The position numbers and the translations under genes were made by a program. DNA of 64,000 bases, from the IMG/VR virus record IMGVR_UViG_3300040801_005525, positions 1 through 64,000 of that record; one strand, given 5' to 3'. This document shows positions 37,198 to 47,179 of the stretch, in pieces (positions within the stretch are counted from its first letter, which is position 1; every line of letters begins with the position of its first letter). The DNA is from a virus. Under the pieces are notes generated by a model. It saw only the letters and a program-made list of their open reading frames with translations. It was not told the DNA's origin and searched no databases.

Positions 37198-38916
37198 TCA
37201 AGGGGCATAGTAACTCGTCACCGAGGGGAAGATCTGTAGACCACAACGCGCCAGGGTCGCCTCCGGGCCGCTCGCGTTTTCGCTCACAGGCACAGGCACA
37301 GAGACAGGGGTCGCCGCGACACGCAGAGATAAGGGGCGGTCACGCTGGGCAAGCGTCATCGCGTCGAGCTTCAGGGTGAGCTTGAAGAGCGTGAGCAGCC
37401 CGAAGTCCACCTCGTAGAGCGCGCCTTCTTTCAGGGTGGGGAAGCGTCGCGTGGTCGCGTCCGCTTCATAGCGCCAGTAGAGCTGGATGAGCGCGGGCCA
37501 CACGGGCGCGAGGCTCGTGGGCACATGCTCGAAGGTCTGCACCGCCTCCACGCTCTGGATCGTGGTGAAGGCGCCCCCATCTGCGGGGGCGCGCACATCG
37601 GCCACAAACTCCCAGTCGAGCGCATGGGCCTGCTCCCTGAGCGCCTCGAGGTGGTCGACGAGCGTGTCGGCCACGAAGTACGGGAGGCATTGCAGCCACA
37701 CCTCCACGGTCTCACCTGGCTCGATGAGCTTCAGGCTGCGCGTGAGCACCCGGTCTCGCCCCTCGATGCTCGGGATGCCGTGCGTGCCATCGCCGAGCAG
37801 ATAGACGGCGCGCTCCTCCCGGCGCCCCATCACCTCGCCATCGCTGTAGGTCTCGCTCACCCCGTGTGCGAAGAGCTGATGGACGCGTGGTCGCGCGACC
37901 ACATGCTCGAGCGAGACGGGCGGCAGCTGCTCCACCACGCTCTTCACAGGCACGTTCGGTCGGAGCTGTCCAGGCACAGGGGTGCGCGCCCTGTGCCGCT
38001 CGCGCACATGGATGTGGCGAAGCTGCACATAGCTCGAGAGGCCCCACATCACATCGAGGTCACGCTCCCAGTTGATGCCAGAGAGGTCCGGGTAGTCATC
38101 AGGCCACACCGCCACGGCGTTGACATCCCCCTTGCTGCTCGTGACCTCGTTGACGTTGAAGAGGCGCTGATGGATGTCTGGATAGCGCGCGTTGACGAGC
38201 GCCTGAGGGAGCTGCACGAGGGTCTCGGGGCCCACCGCGCCGCCAGGCAACCCGAAGGTGAGGCGCTGGGTGGTGTAGTTCGAGATGCTCCCCCAGGAGG
38301 CGGTGTGCGGGTGAATGAAGTCCTCGTCAGCAAAGAGCACACTTCGTCCAAACTTCGCCTCACGTCGTGCGATGAGCCCGAGCGGGGTGCGCGCCGCGAG
38401 CGTGCTCGTGCGGATCCACACCCGCAGCCCTGTGTAGAGCGTGCCGCGTGGAGGGGAGGTGATGGGCACACGCACGCGCACCCCCTCATAGAGGGCACTT
38501 CCCTCGACCTTGACCACGCCACTTGTCCCAAAGCCCACGATCTCGACCTTGAGGTAGCCAAAGGCGAGCAGGCTCCCCACATAGATGTTCTGGGAGGTGG
38601 CGAGCGTGTTGCAGTGCAGGTGCACCATGCACTCGAGCTCGGTGAGTGTCGGGGTCACCGGGTGAATGCCGGTGCCGACGCACAGCCAGCGCTCACTCGA
38701 GTATGCCCTGTCGCCCGAAAAGTTCGAGCCGCTCTGGTTGGCCGTCGCCCAGCGGTGCGCGCACGCGTTGCCCCCCTCACGCTCGAGCCACAAGAGCTGG
38801 TTCTGGAGCATGTGCGCCGCGTGCGTGTCACACGGCTCCTCGCCCTCGAGCGCCTCGTCCCCGAACATGTCCGAGTCGATGGCCTGGAAGTGCGTGCCAT
38901 CGAGCTGCTCATCCAT
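37198..38916 (-). CDS. Large minor tail protein
   Basis: A 572-residue protein from ATG 38916 (MDEQLDGTHFQAIDSDMFG). Mostly predicted beta-structure (YLKVEIVGFGTSGVVKVEG, YTGLRVWIRTSTL). It overlaps the 807-residue tail protein by 8 nt. In siphovirus order (tape measure, distal tail, hub, tip) it is a baseplate or tip component. Family not recognised. Confidence 0.6.
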   Translation of the reverse strand: MDEQLDGTHFQAIDSDMFGDEALEGEEPCDTHAAHMLQNQLLWLEREGGNACAHRWATANQSGSNFSGDRAYSSERWLCVGTGIHPVTPTLTELECMVHLHCNTLATSQNIYVGSLLAFGYLKVEIVGFGTSGVVKVEGSALYEGVRVRVPITSPPRGTLYTGLRVWIRTSTLAARTPLGLIARREAKFGRSVLFADEDFIHPHTASWGSISNYTTQRLTFGLPGGAVGPETLVQLPQALVNARYPDIHQRLFNVNEVTSSKGDVNAVAVWPDDYPDLSGINWERDLDVMWGLSSYVQLRHIHVRERHRARTPVPGQLRPNVPVKSVVEQLPPVSLEHVVARPRVHQLFAHGVSETYSDGEVMGRREERAVYLLGDGTHGIPSIEGRDRVLTRSLKLIEPGETVEVWLQCLPYFVADTLVDHLEALREQAHALDWEFVADVRAPADGGAFTTIQSVEAVQTFEHVPTSLAPVWPALIQLYWRYEADATTRRFPTLKEGALYEVDFGLLTLFKLTLKLDAMTLAQRDRPLSLRVAATPVSVPVPVSENASGPEATLARCGLQIFPSVTSYYAP

Positions 38917-41332
38917 GGGGGTCTCCTTTGACCGCGCCACCTGGCTCGCGGATCTGGTCAGCGTCATTGGCGTAGTAGGCGTGCGCGCGCTCGAAGCATT
39001 CGACGTGCGCGGTGTTCGCATAGGTGTCCGAGCGTGCGAGCCGCACCACGCGCTTCCAGGACACGTTCGTCATGGTCTCGCCATAAGCGGGACTCTTCAC
39101 ATAGAGCGTGTCGCCCACAATGTGTGCGACCGTGGCGAGCACGTTCCCCGACCACCTCACGCCCCAGGGCTCCCAGATCTCGATCTCATCGCCCACCTTG
39201 AAGCTCTGCGCGTCCGGGTCATCGAGCCCATAGAGCGCCCCTCCTGTCAGCTGCCAGAAGCCGCCGGTCTCGACCGCGGCCTCGATGCGCATCGACGGGG
39301 CCCGAAGGCGCGCGAGCAGCGCGGTGTTCCAGCTGATGAGCAGCATCTCGAGCGCGCAGGTCAGGTTCTTGATGCCAAACCCTCTGGCGATGAGCATCCC
39401 GGTGAACCGCACGCGTGTATCGAGGTCTTCGAGCGAGGGGTTCGTGATGAGCTTCGGGCGCGCGCCAGGCACGGGTACAGGAAGCCTTGGGTCCTCGGGG
39501 AGCCCTTGCGCGAGCGTGACGAAGCTCCCGATGTCATAGGGGTCGAGATCGAGCGTCTTCGAGTCTGGCGCCACGACCGAGAGCCTTGGGAGCGAGAGGT
39601 AGGCGAGCGCCCCCTGGGCGCGAAGCTGGGCGGAGAGCAGATCCCCTGCATCGCCGTCACCGCGCGTGATGAGCGCGCTCTTCGGGATCGTGCGCAGGTC
39701 GAGTTCGATGGCGTAGGGGGAGGCCACCTCGAGCTTCTCGCTCCCCTCGTAGTCGCCTGCGGCGCCGAGCTTCACGATGATCTCCGAGGGCGCCTCCCAT
39801 GGCAGACCTCCCACCTGGGCCCTGACCTCCTCGACGGCTTGCGTGTAGGCGTCCTCGATCTTCAGGGTGCCGCCCTGTGCGGGCGAAATGATGCGTAACC
39901 CCTGAGCCTGGGCAGCGCAGAAGGTGCGCACATCGAGCGCGGCGAACCCCTTGACGCTCAGCCGGTTTGCCTCGGTGACCGCCATGAACTGCCCGGCAGG
40001 GCCCATCACCATCTCGAAGGTGTCGAACACACTTGGCACCTCGCCATCCCAGCCGAGCAGGATCTGCTCGAGCGGCAAGGCATCCTGGCATGCCTCGATC
40101 GCCTCAGCCCATGACGCATGATCGAGCAGGTAGGACACATCCCTGCTCCACACCGGCGTGTGCACATCGAAGCGCTCGGCATCAAAGGAAATGAGGCCCT
40201 GCAAGCTCGTGCTCGTCAGGAGCGCATACATCACCGCGGCGCGGTTGTAGGGGTTGTAGAGGGCGCGTGCACTGCTCGCGAGCGCGCTCGACGCGCTCAC
40301 GGGTTGGCCTGTGCGCGCGTCGAGCTCACGCGAGATGAGGTAGACCTCGCGCACCTCCAGGCCCGCGCTCGACACGTCCTCGATCACGCCACCTGTCTCG
40401 AGCATCTGTGGACCCGAGCCGAGCAGCGCGACGCCGCCTGCAAGCTCCTTCAGGTTCCCCAGCCGGATCTCGTCCTTGCCCGGCGTGTACTTGCCAAGGA
40501 AGAGCCCCTGGCCGATCTGCAAGGCGACGATGCTGTACTGGGTGGAGATGGTCTTCTTGACGCCAGGGAGCGCGCCGGTCATGTCGATGAAGCCCGAGGC
40601 GTAGAGCGCGCCCGTGGCGCCGATGCGTGTGAGCTTGATGTGCGCGCGCGCGGTGAGCGTCCCCATGGCGCGCGCCATGGGCATCTGCCCGAGCGCTTCG
40701 AACCCGCTGGAGCACTGCAAGGTGAGGGTCGTGCACGTGTCGTCTGTGGCCATGGCGGTGAGCACGCCATGCCAGCGCGGCACGTACGCATGCTCCACGG
40801 GGTCATACACCACGAGCTGCACATCACGCCCTTTCTTCTGAGGCGGCCCGAGGTAGACCCCCGCGCCCACAGGGTAGGCGCTCTTTTTGGACTCCCAGAA
40901 GCCTCGCACGCTCCCGATGTAGCCGACTCCTGGCGAATAGGCGCCGAGCTTGATGGCCTCGCGTCCGATGAAGACGACCCTGTCCTGATGGCCCTCGACC
41001 CACAGGGGGATCGTGCCCCCCTCGCGCGTGGCGGGCGCGGAGAGTGTGGCAAAAGGGATGGGCTCCTGCCACTGGAGCATCTCGACGACTTTGGTGTGCC
41101 AGGGCATCTCGAAGGCGTAGGCGCTCGTCTGCATGGTGCGCGCGATGGGGTCGACCGCATCATTCACGCTCTCAGGCATCTGCTCGAGCGTGTAGTCCTC
41201 GAGCTCCACACCCCCTGGCGCAGGCGTGATCCTGTGCCACTTTCGAAAGCCGAAGATCGTGGCCGCGAGCAGGGTCTCATCCCGCCCGAGCCCCAGGATC
41301 TTCAAGCCGTACTGGAGGTCTTGATCGCTCAC
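38909..41332 (-). CDS. Baseplate hub-like tail protein
   Basis: An 807-residue protein, predicted mainly beta-structure. It sits in the third gene position after the tape measure, where siphoviruses usually carry the tail hub or tail-associated protein. Features: WHRITPAPGGVELEDY near the N-terminus, DVQLVVYDPVEHAYVPRW, and at the C-terminus KVGDEIEIWEPWGVRWSG, an OB- or SH3-like strand set. No lysozyme or peptidase motif seen. Called a hub from position and size. Confidence 0.6.
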   Translation of the reverse strand: MSDQDLQYGLKILGLGRDETLLAATIFGFRKWHRITPAPGGVELEDYTLEQMPESVNDAVDPIARTMQTSAYAFEMPWHTKVVEMLQWQEPIPFATLSAPATREGGTIPLWVEGHQDRVVFIGREAIKLGAYSPGVGYIGSVRGFWESKKSAYPVGAGVYLGPPQKKGRDVQLVVYDPVEHAYVPRWHGVLTAMATDDTCTTLTLQCSSGFEALGQMPMARAMGTLTARAHIKLTRIGATGALYASGFIDMTGALPGVKKTISTQYSIVALQIGQGLFLGKYTPGKDEIRLGNLKELAGGVALLGSGPQMLETGGVIEDVSSAGLEVREVYLISRELDARTGQPVSASSALASSARALYNPYNRAAVMYALLTSTSLQGLISFDAERFDVHTPVWSRDVSYLLDHASWAEAIEACQDALPLEQILLGWDGEVPSVFDTFEMVMGPAGQFMAVTEANRLSVKGFAALDVRTFCAAQAQGLRIISPAQGGTLKIEDAYTQAVEEVRAQVGGLPWEAPSEIIVKLGAAGDYEGSEKLEVASPYAIELDLRTIPKSALITRGDGDAGDLLSAQLRAQGALAYLSLPRLSVVAPDSKTLDLDPYDIGSFVTLAQGLPEDPRLPVPVPGARPKLITNPSLEDLDTRVRFTGMLIARGFGIKNLTCALEMLLISWNTALLARLRAPSMRIEAAVETGGFWQLTGGALYGLDDPDAQSFKVGDEIEIWEPWGVRWSGNVLATVAHIVGDTLYVKSPAYGETMTNVSWKRVVRLARSDTYANTAHVECFERAHAYYANDADQIREPGGAVKGDPHG

Positions 41333-41344
41333 ACACGCACCTGT

Positions 41345-42259
41345 TCAGGAGTGGACATAGGTCGAGGCGAGCACCTCACACCGGAGTTCGAGCTGGTAGA
41401 GCTCCCCTTTGGCCTCGACAGGGCGCTCGCCGATGCAGGCCGTGAACCTGTTGCGCTGCTCGGCATCATCGATCCTCAGGGCCTCGACCCCCGTGGCGGG
41501 GAGCTCGAGGGTGTGGGTCGAGGCCGCGTTGTGCACCACGAGCATCGGCTCCATGCGGGAGAGCGTGTGGCGCCAGAGCTGCTGGAAGGTGTTGTTCCCA
41601 TCGTAGCGCGCCGCGCACACCTTGCGCGCCATGGCCGGAAACTCGGCGTTCCTCGTGTGGCGCACCATCCCGCCTGGCATCTTCCTGTAGAGCAAGGTGC
41701 GCAGCACCTTCGTGCCCCAGCGCCAGTTGCCAAGGGCGTGGTCATACTGCTCGTGCACCTCGTCCTGGAGCTTGAACGAGGCGCGACGGTGCGTGGTGAG
41801 GTTCCCCTCGATGGCATAGGGCGTGAGGTAAGGCCCACCAAACGCGACAATCACATCCTCGGGGTGCTCCGGCGTGAGCGCGCTCATGCCGAGCAGGCCC
41901 ACAGGAAGCGTCCAGTTCGGGTGGGTCACAAACCAGGTGTAGGTCGGGTTCGCGGCGAGCGTGAGCGCGAAGCCGGTGCCAGGCATGCGTGAGAGGCGAG
42001 GGGTGCGCACGGCGATCTGCACGCTCGTCAGGTTCGAGTAGATCGCCTGGCTGATCGCCTGCACCAGCGCCTTGAAGAAGGAGGGGTAGGCGGTGCTCCA
42101 CATCGGCGAGTTGCCGCGGTCCATCCACAGCCAGTAGCGCCCCACGGGGAGCGTGATGGTGAAGATCTGGCCGCCAAAGTCGATCACAAGAGTGTTGTTC
42201 GCGCTCGTCAGGAGCACGCTCCCCACGATCCAGTCAGCTTCAAAGGGCGCACGGGCCAT
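41345..42259 (-). CDS. Distal-tail-type minor tail protein
   Basis: A 304-residue protein from ATG 42259 (MARAPFEADWIVGSVLL). It follows the tape measure gene directly (17 nt), the usual place of the distal tail protein. The N-terminal half is beta-rich (NTLVIDFGGQIFTITLPVG, GRYWLWMDRG), and the body contains ALTLAANPTYTWFV. The family is not recognised, so the call is positional. Confidence 0.6.
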   Translation of the reverse strand: MARAPFEADWIVGSVLLTSANNTLVIDFGGQIFTITLPVGRYWLWMDRGNSPMWSTAYPSFFKALVQAISQAIYSNLTSVQIAVRTPRLSRMPGTGFALTLAANPTYTWFVTHPNWTLPVGLLGMSALTPEHPEDVIVAFGGPYLTPYAIEGNLTTHRRASFKLQDEVHEQYDHALGNWRWGTKVLRTLLYRKMPGGMVRHTRNAEFPAMARKVCAARYDGNNTFQQLWRHTLSRMEPMLVVHNAASTHTLELPATGVEALRIDDAEQRNRFTACIGERPVEAKGELYQLELRCEVLASTYVHS

Positions 42260-42276
42260 GAGGCAAAGCCCTCCTG

Positions 42277-45200
42277 TCAAGCCGAGCGCGCGAGCGTGCG
42301 GCGGGTGTCCTGATCGCTGGCTTGCCTGATCTCGCGCGCGATCTGCGGCGCGCTTTGCAGGAGCGTCGCGTTGTCAAAGCTGATCTGGTAGGTGATCGAG
42401 GTGGGCGCCTCGAGCTGGTCACGCAGCGCCCTGGCGTAGGCCTCGGCGCTCTTGGTGCGCTCGACTTCCAGGTCAAGCCGCGTGGCACGTGCAGCGCCCG
42501 CACCCGCCCCGCTCGCGCCCCCTCCGGAGCCTCCCGCCCCCGAGGCCCCGGCCACGCCCGCCACGATGCCATACTTGAGCGCGCTCGCCCCATGCAGCGC
42601 GGCGCCCTGCGCGAACGCAGGCACACCCGTCGTGGCGAACAGCGCGAGGTTCGCGAGCGCGGCGGCGCTCTCGATGAAGACCTGCGTCTTCGCGCGCTTC
42701 TTCGCATCCTTGATGAACACGTCGGCGAGCTCGCTGCCGATGCCTGCCACCGCAGACAGCGCGCTCTGGGTGAGCTTTGCCGCATCGGCCGCCGTCTTCT
42801 GGCTCGCCGCATACTCGAAGGTCTGCGCGGTCAGCGCACCCACGCTCTCAGTCACGCTCGAGAGCACCCCGAGGCGCTCCTGAAGCTGGGCCTGGTTGCG
42901 CTGCTCGAGCTCGAACTCCTGCTCGAGCTGCTCGATCCTGCGGTCGAGGAAGTCCGTGCTCCCCCCGCGCGCAGCCACGTTGTCCCGGTTGGCGCGCAGC
43001 TCATCGATGCCCGATTGACGCTCGGCGAGCAGGTCTCGGCTCAAGCTCGAGGTGTCCACCGAGAACCCCTGCACGGCGCCCTGCGTGACCGCATCGGGGA
43101 CGAGGCGAGCGCGCTGCTTCTCGATCTCGAAGAGCTCGCGCGTGGCGGTCATCTCGGCGTTCCGGATGCGGAGCGCTTGCTCCTCTTGCGTGAGCGCGCT
43201 CTGCCTGATCTGGGTGATCTGTTGCGCGAGTTCGAGATCGATGAGGCGCATGGCCTGCGCTTCTCCCGCAAGCCGCGCCGATTCGATGCGCGCGCTCTGA
43301 AGCGCCTCGACCTCGGCGCGCTCCAGGGCGGCGAGCTCCGTGAGCCTCGCCTGGTTGACGAGGTACTCCTCCTCGACACGACCACGCGCGCCGAGCTCCT
43401 CGTTCTGCCTGATCTGGGCGATGCGGCTCCGGGTCTCGAGTTCGATGGCCTCGCGCTGCTTGCCCTGGGCGCGCAAGATCGCCACCTGGCGACGCGTGGA
43501 CTCTTCGGCGCGCTCCTGCTCGATGGCCTCGAGTTCATCGGTGAGCTCTCGCTCGATCCGCACACGCTCGGCCACGAACTCATCGTTCAAGAGCTTCAAG
43601 AACCTCTCCTGCTTCTCCTCCTTGACGCGCGCGAGCTCCTCCTCGTTGGCGAGGATCTTCTCGTCGAGTTCGAGCTGTTTCAAAGCGGCGCGTGCCCTGG
43701 CCTCCTCCTGCCGTGTGCTTGCCGAGGCCAACTCTCTGTTCAGGATGAGCAGCTGCTCGCGATGAAAGATCTCTGCGTCGGTGATGTAGTCGATGCGCGC
43801 GCGAGAGGACGCAGGGGGTGTATCCCCCTCATCGGGCACCACAGGGGCTCTGGGCTGTCGCACCACGTTCCCGAAGCCCTCGAGCACGGCCGCCGAGCCT
43901 GAGGCCGTCAGGCTGGTCGTGAGCTCATATTGTGTGGCGAGCGCACGGTTCGAGGCGATGATGGCCTCCTCCATCTCGCGGTAGCGCTCGGAGAGCGTCG
44001 AGAGCGACTGCCCTGCCACAAACGCGATCTCGGGCTGGGTGCGAAGCCGCTCGTTCACACCGCTCACACGCTCACTTGCCGCGGCGAGCGCCTCGCCGAA
44101 CTCATCCCCGATCTTCGCGCTCGCGGCGTACGCCCTGCCCGACTCATCGACGAGTCGGTTGGTGTCCTCGAGGACCACGCCGATGTCCTCGAGGTTGTCC
44201 TCGAAGTTCGTGGTGAAGTCGTCGATGTTCTGGGCGGCCTCGGAGAAGTCGAAGGTCAACGCGTTGAAGAAGGCGCGCGTGGCGAGCGTCCCGTTCTCGA
44301 GCGTGCGCAGGTAGATGCGCCCCGCGCGCGTCACGACACCAAGACCCTGCGCCACCTCGATGAGCCCGCCACCGAGGCGCGCGAGCACAGGGATGGCGAG
44401 GCTCCCCGCATCGAGCAGCGCGACGAGCACATCGACCCCCTCCTCGGCGAGCACGTCGAACTGCTCGAAGAGCGCGTTGTTCTTCTGGAGTTCCTGCCCT
44501 TGCCCGGAGAGCGCGATCGCGCTCTCCTTGACCACAGGCAAGAAGCGCTTGCCGATCGTGATGGCGTTGGCCTCCATGACGCTCAGGAAGATCCTGCCCT
44601 GTGCGCTCGCCGTGTCGTTGACCGTGGCGTTGAACTCGCGCGCGGTGCCCTCGGCGGCCTTGAAGCGCGCCGTGTAGCGATCGAGCACGCCCGTGCCCTG
44701 ATTCAAGACGGTGATGAGCGAACGGCCCGCCACCTCCCCAAACAACCGAAGCACATCGGCGTTCGAGATGCCTGCGGCCTCGAGGTCGCGCAGCACATCG
44801 GCGAGCTGGCGCACGCTCCCGTCGCTGTTCTTGACCTCGACGTTGTACTTCTTCAGGACCGCCTGGCCCTCGGCCGTGGTCTTTTGCAGGCGAGAGAGCG
44901 CGTTGGCCGTGGCGCGGCCTGCGCGGGTGGACTTGATGCCCGAGTTCGCGAGCGCGGCGAGGATCGCGGCGGTGCCCTCGAGCGTCTGGTTCGAGGCGCT
45001 CGCAATGCCCGCGGTGTAGCTAAACGCGTTGCCGAGCTCCTCGACGTTCGTGTTCGCCCCGGTCGACGCGCTCACGAGCACATCGTTGACGCGCGCGAGG
45101 TCTTTGACCTCGAGGTTCAAGCCCGTGAGGATGTTCGTGGAGATGTCTGCGGCGCGCGCGAGATCGAGGTTCCCTGCGGCGGCGAGCTCGAGGCTCCCGG

Positions 45201-45825
45201 GCAGCGCCCCCACGCTCTTCTGGGCGTCGAGCCCTGCCTGGGAGAGGAATTGCAGGGCGCTTGCGGCCTCACGTGCGGTGAAAAGCGTCCTCTGAGACTG
45301 CTCGAGCGCGGCCTCATCAAAGAGCGCGAAGTTCCCCCCTCCGCTGATGGCGTCGACACGCGCGAGCTGCTGGGTGTATTCGGCGGCCGTCTCCACGCTC
45401 GACTGCAAGGCGCGTCCCTGCACGAGCACCGCGTCGGTCAGGACGCGGATGCCCCCTTCGACGAGCTGAATGCCTGCGTAGACCCCCGTGTAGCGTCTGG
45501 CCACGATCCCGAGCGCGTCAGACTGCCCACGGTAGGCGCGCGTGCTCTGACGGATCGCGCGCACCTCGGCCTGGGAGAGCCTGTTCTTGGCCGTGGCGGT
45601 CTTCAAGAGCTCTTGCACGGCGCGGCGCTGGTCTCGCGCGGCCTTGAACTGTGCGTTCGCGGCGCGGGCGGCCTCCTGGCTCGAGCGCGTGACGCGCTTG
45701 TTCGCACGCGCCACGGTCGCCAGATCGCTCACCAACTCCCCGTACTCGCCCTTGAACGCGGCGAGCGTGCGCGTGGCCTGATCGGCATCGGCTGTGACCT
45801 CGAGCTCGAGGTATTCGGCGCGCAT
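42277..45825 (-). CDS. Tail tape measure protein
   Basis: A 1,182-residue protein, the longest in the window, from ATG 45825 (MRAEYLELEVTADADQ). The N-terminal 350 residues carry the TP901-type tape measure core (ALQFLSQAGLDAQKS, AADISTNILTGLNLEVKD, AFSYTAGIASASNQTLEG, SGIKSTRAGRATANALSRL). A long Glu/Arg-rich coiled coil lies at residues about 700-1020, and small-residue-rich hydrophobic segments (GAAGSGGGASG-like) near the C-terminus. By the usual rule of about 1.5 angstrom per residue it would set a tail of about 170-180 nm. It directs tail tube assembly and is ejected with DNA. Confidence 0.93.
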   Translation of the reverse strand: MRAEYLELEVTADADQATRTLAAFKGEYGELVSDLATVARANKRVTRSSQEAARAANAQFKAARDQRRAVQELLKTATAKNRLSQAEVRAIRQSTRAYRGQSDALGIVARRYTGVYAGIQLVEGGIRVLTDAVLVQGRALQSSVETAAEYTQQLARVDAISGGGNFALFDEAALEQSQRTLFTAREAASALQFLSQAGLDAQKSVGALPGSLELAAAGNLDLARAADISTNILTGLNLEVKDLARVNDVLVSASTGANTNVEELGNAFSYTAGIASASNQTLEGTAAILAALANSGIKSTRAGRATANALSRLQKTTAEGQAVLKKYNVEVKNSDGSVRQLADVLRDLEAAGISNADVLRLFGEVAGRSLITVLNQGTGVLDRYTARFKAAEGTAREFNATVNDTASAQGRIFLSVMEANAITIGKRFLPVVKESAIALSGQGQELQKNNALFEQFDVLAEEGVDVLVALLDAGSLAIPVLARLGGGLIEVAQGLGVVTRAGRIYLRTLENGTLATRAFFNALTFDFSEAAQNIDDFTTNFEDNLEDIGVVLEDTNRLVDESGRAYAASAKIGDEFGEALAAASERVSGVNERLRTQPEIAFVAGQSLSTLSERYREMEEAIIASNRALATQYELTTSLTASGSAAVLEGFGNVVRQPRAPVVPDEGDTPPASSRARIDYITDAEIFHREQLLILNRELASASTRQEEARARAALKQLELDEKILANEEELARVKEEKQERFLKLLNDEFVAERVRIERELTDELEAIEQERAEESTRRQVAILRAQGKQREAIELETRSRIAQIRQNEELGARGRVEEEYLVNQARLTELAALERAEVEALQSARIESARLAGEAQAMRLIDLELAQQITQIRQSALTQEEQALRIRNAEMTATRELFEIEKQRARLVPDAVTQGAVQGFSVDTSSLSRDLLAERQSGIDELRANRDNVAARGGSTDFLDRRIEQLEQEFELEQRNQAQLQERLGVLSSVTESVGALTAQTFEYAASQKTAADAAKLTQSALSAVAGIGSELADVFIKDAKKRAKTQVFIESAAALANLALFATTGVPAFAQGAALHGASALKYGIVAGVAGASGAGGSGGGASGAGAGAARATRLDLEVERTKSAEAYARALRDQLEAPTSITYQISFDNATLLQSAPQIAREIRQASDQDTRRTLARSA

Positions 45826-45850
45826 GGGGAGGCGGCCTCCTGGCAAGGGG

Positions 45851-45894
45851 GTGCTGTGGGGGGGATAGGGAGGGGGTTATTTGTATTTTTTCTT
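45851..45894 (+). repeat. Dispersed G-rich/pyrimidine element, copy 10
   Basis: GTGCTGTG7-A-T-A-G3-A-G5 then TTATTTGTATTTTTTCTT. The C-rich strand is sense. It spans the end of the tail chaperone frameshift ORF (KKKYK then stop) and fills the gap before the tape measure gene. Confidence 0.8.
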
Positions 45895-46314
45895 GAGCTC
45901 GTCGTGGACCTCGGCTTCGGCCGCAAGCCAGATGTCATCGCCGATGTCGGCAAGCTCGGTGATCCAGTAGGGCTTGTGGTAAAGGTCCCCCAGTCGACCT
46001 GGCCTGATGAGCTTGAGATAGGTGTGGGCCAGGTCCCCGGCTCGACCATAGTCATGAGGGCGCCGCTCGGGATCAGGCACATCAAAGCCTTCGGCCTGTC
46101 CGAGCTCGCGCCACAGGTCCATCTCAGGAAGCCTCATGAGCTCGTCATGCAGCGCTTCACACTCCTCACAAGGGAAGAGGTCTGTGCCGCAGAAGGGGTC
46201 GTGGTCGTTTCGAAGGTGCGCCACATCCATGGCGAGGCGCTCCTTGCTCTGGGCGTGCTCCTCGGGGACCGACTTGCTCCTGAGGAGCGCGCGTTCAAGC
46301 AGGTCGGTCAGGTT
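45877..46314 (-). CDS. Tail assembly chaperone, frameshift extension (T part of G-T)
   Basis: This frame has no start of its own at the overlap and is reached by a -1 shift at the A9 run (46313-46321), giving a fusion of about 397 residues. It adds about 145 residues starting NLTDLLERALLRSKSV, with CEEC and FCGTDLFPC Cys clusters and ending KKKYK. As in lambda gpG-T and its many siphovirus equivalents, the short and extended forms together chaperone the tape measure protein, whose gene follows. An internal ATG (46216-46218 region, MDVAHLRNDHDPF) could also give a shorter product. Confidence 0.8.
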   Translation of the reverse strand, partial: NLTDLLERALLRSKSVPEEHAQSKERLAMDVAHLRNDHDPFCGTDLFPCEECEALHDELMRLPEMDLWRELGQAEGFDVPDPERRPHDYGRAGDLAHTYLKLIRPGRLGDLYHKPYWITELADIGDDIWLAAEAEVHDELKKKYK

Positions 46315-47069
46315 TTTTTTTCCTCGGCATCGAGCCCTTCTGCAATGGCATACCCGAGCGACACGAGGTTCTTGAGCATCATGGCGCTGTCCCCGAGGCG
46401 CAGCAGCACGCCGTTCTGACGATACTCCTCGCTCTCCTCGCGCCAGATGACAGGCACGCGGTCGTTGCTGCCCTCCGAGCGCTTGGTGAAGTTCGACAGG
46501 CGGGTGACATACTTCATGGCGAGCGCGAGGTGGTGTTTGACATCCTCGAACTCGAGCACGTGGAATACACCACGACGCGGCGCCCATTGAACGTGTGCGT
46601 GACCATGCGCATCAAGCTCGACTTCCTCGAGGAAGAGGTCCGGATCTTCAAAGGCTTCCTCCTCCTCCTCGGACGGGTTGGGCTCCTGAGAGGGAGAGTC
46701 TGTCTCGGCATCCTCTTCGGCCTTTGCAGAGGCTTCGACCTCGGCCTGATCCTCAGAAGGCGCTTCATCCTTTGGTGCGAAGTGGCTCCACGGTGCCACC
46801 TTGATTTTGATGCGTGCGCCCGGTTCGCCCTGCACCTCGATCTCCACGAAGCGCCCATGCAATAACTCGCTGAGACGCTCGAGCTCTCCATCAATGAGCT
46901 CCTCCTCCTTGCGCTGGACAATCTGGTCCTGCCGACGCCACTTCTGGCGATCCTCCAGCGTCACGGGATTGAACCAGATCTTGGGTACGCTGCGTTGGTC
47001 GTACTTCTCCGCATCGCGGTACTGCAACGGAACGAAGCTCTTCTCGTCATCGATAAAAAATTCAGCCAT
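46308..47069 (-). CDS. Tail assembly chaperone (G protein)
   Basis: A 253-residue protein from ATG 47069 (MAEFFIDDEKSFVPL); the ribosome site is weak. It has an acidic low-complexity middle (EDAETDSPSQEPNPSEEEEE) and a helical C-terminus (MMLKNLVSLGYAIAEGLDAE). It ends EEKKT at a TGA lying just after the run GGAAAAAAAAACC. The location between the major tail protein and tape measure, with a slippery run at its 3' end, identifies it as the G-type chaperone. Confidence 0.85.
   Translation of the reverse strand: MAEFFIDDEKSFVPLQYRDAEKYDQRSVPKIWFNPVTLEDRQKWRRQDQIVQRKEEELIDGELERLSELLHGRFVEIEVQGEPGARIKIKVAPWSHFAPKDEAPSEDQAEVEASAKAEEDAETDSPSQEPNPSEEEEEAFEDPDLFLEEVELDAHGHAHVQWAPRRGVFHVLEFEDVKHHLALAMKYVTRLSNFTKRSEGSNDRVPVIWREESEEYRQNGVLLRLGDSAMMLKNLVSLGYAIAEGLDAEEKKT
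46311..46323 (-). other. Programmed -1 ribosomal frameshift site
   Basis: Minus strand GGAAAAAAAAACC: zero-frame GAA AAA AAA ACC TGA; after slipping back one base the reading is AAA AAC CTG ACC GAC, which opens the 145-codon extension. The nine-A run allows tandem slippage at A AAA AAA. The position is exactly that of the lambda G/T slippery site. Confidence 0.85.
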
Positions 47070-47179
47070 CACATCACGCAAATACACACGAGCAAGGAAG
47101 CGACAGACCTGATGGACATGCCGCTTCCTTGCCCATGCTTGTGGGGGTTATGGGGAGAGGGAGAGGGGCAGGGGGAGGA

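Noticed and set aside
42322-46419. Very long plus-strand reading frames opposite the tape measure gene (42322-43902 and 43930-46419)
   Set aside because: They are antisense shadows caused by CTC/GAG codon bias; they lack ribosome sites and would overlap the clear tape measure and chaperone genes completely.
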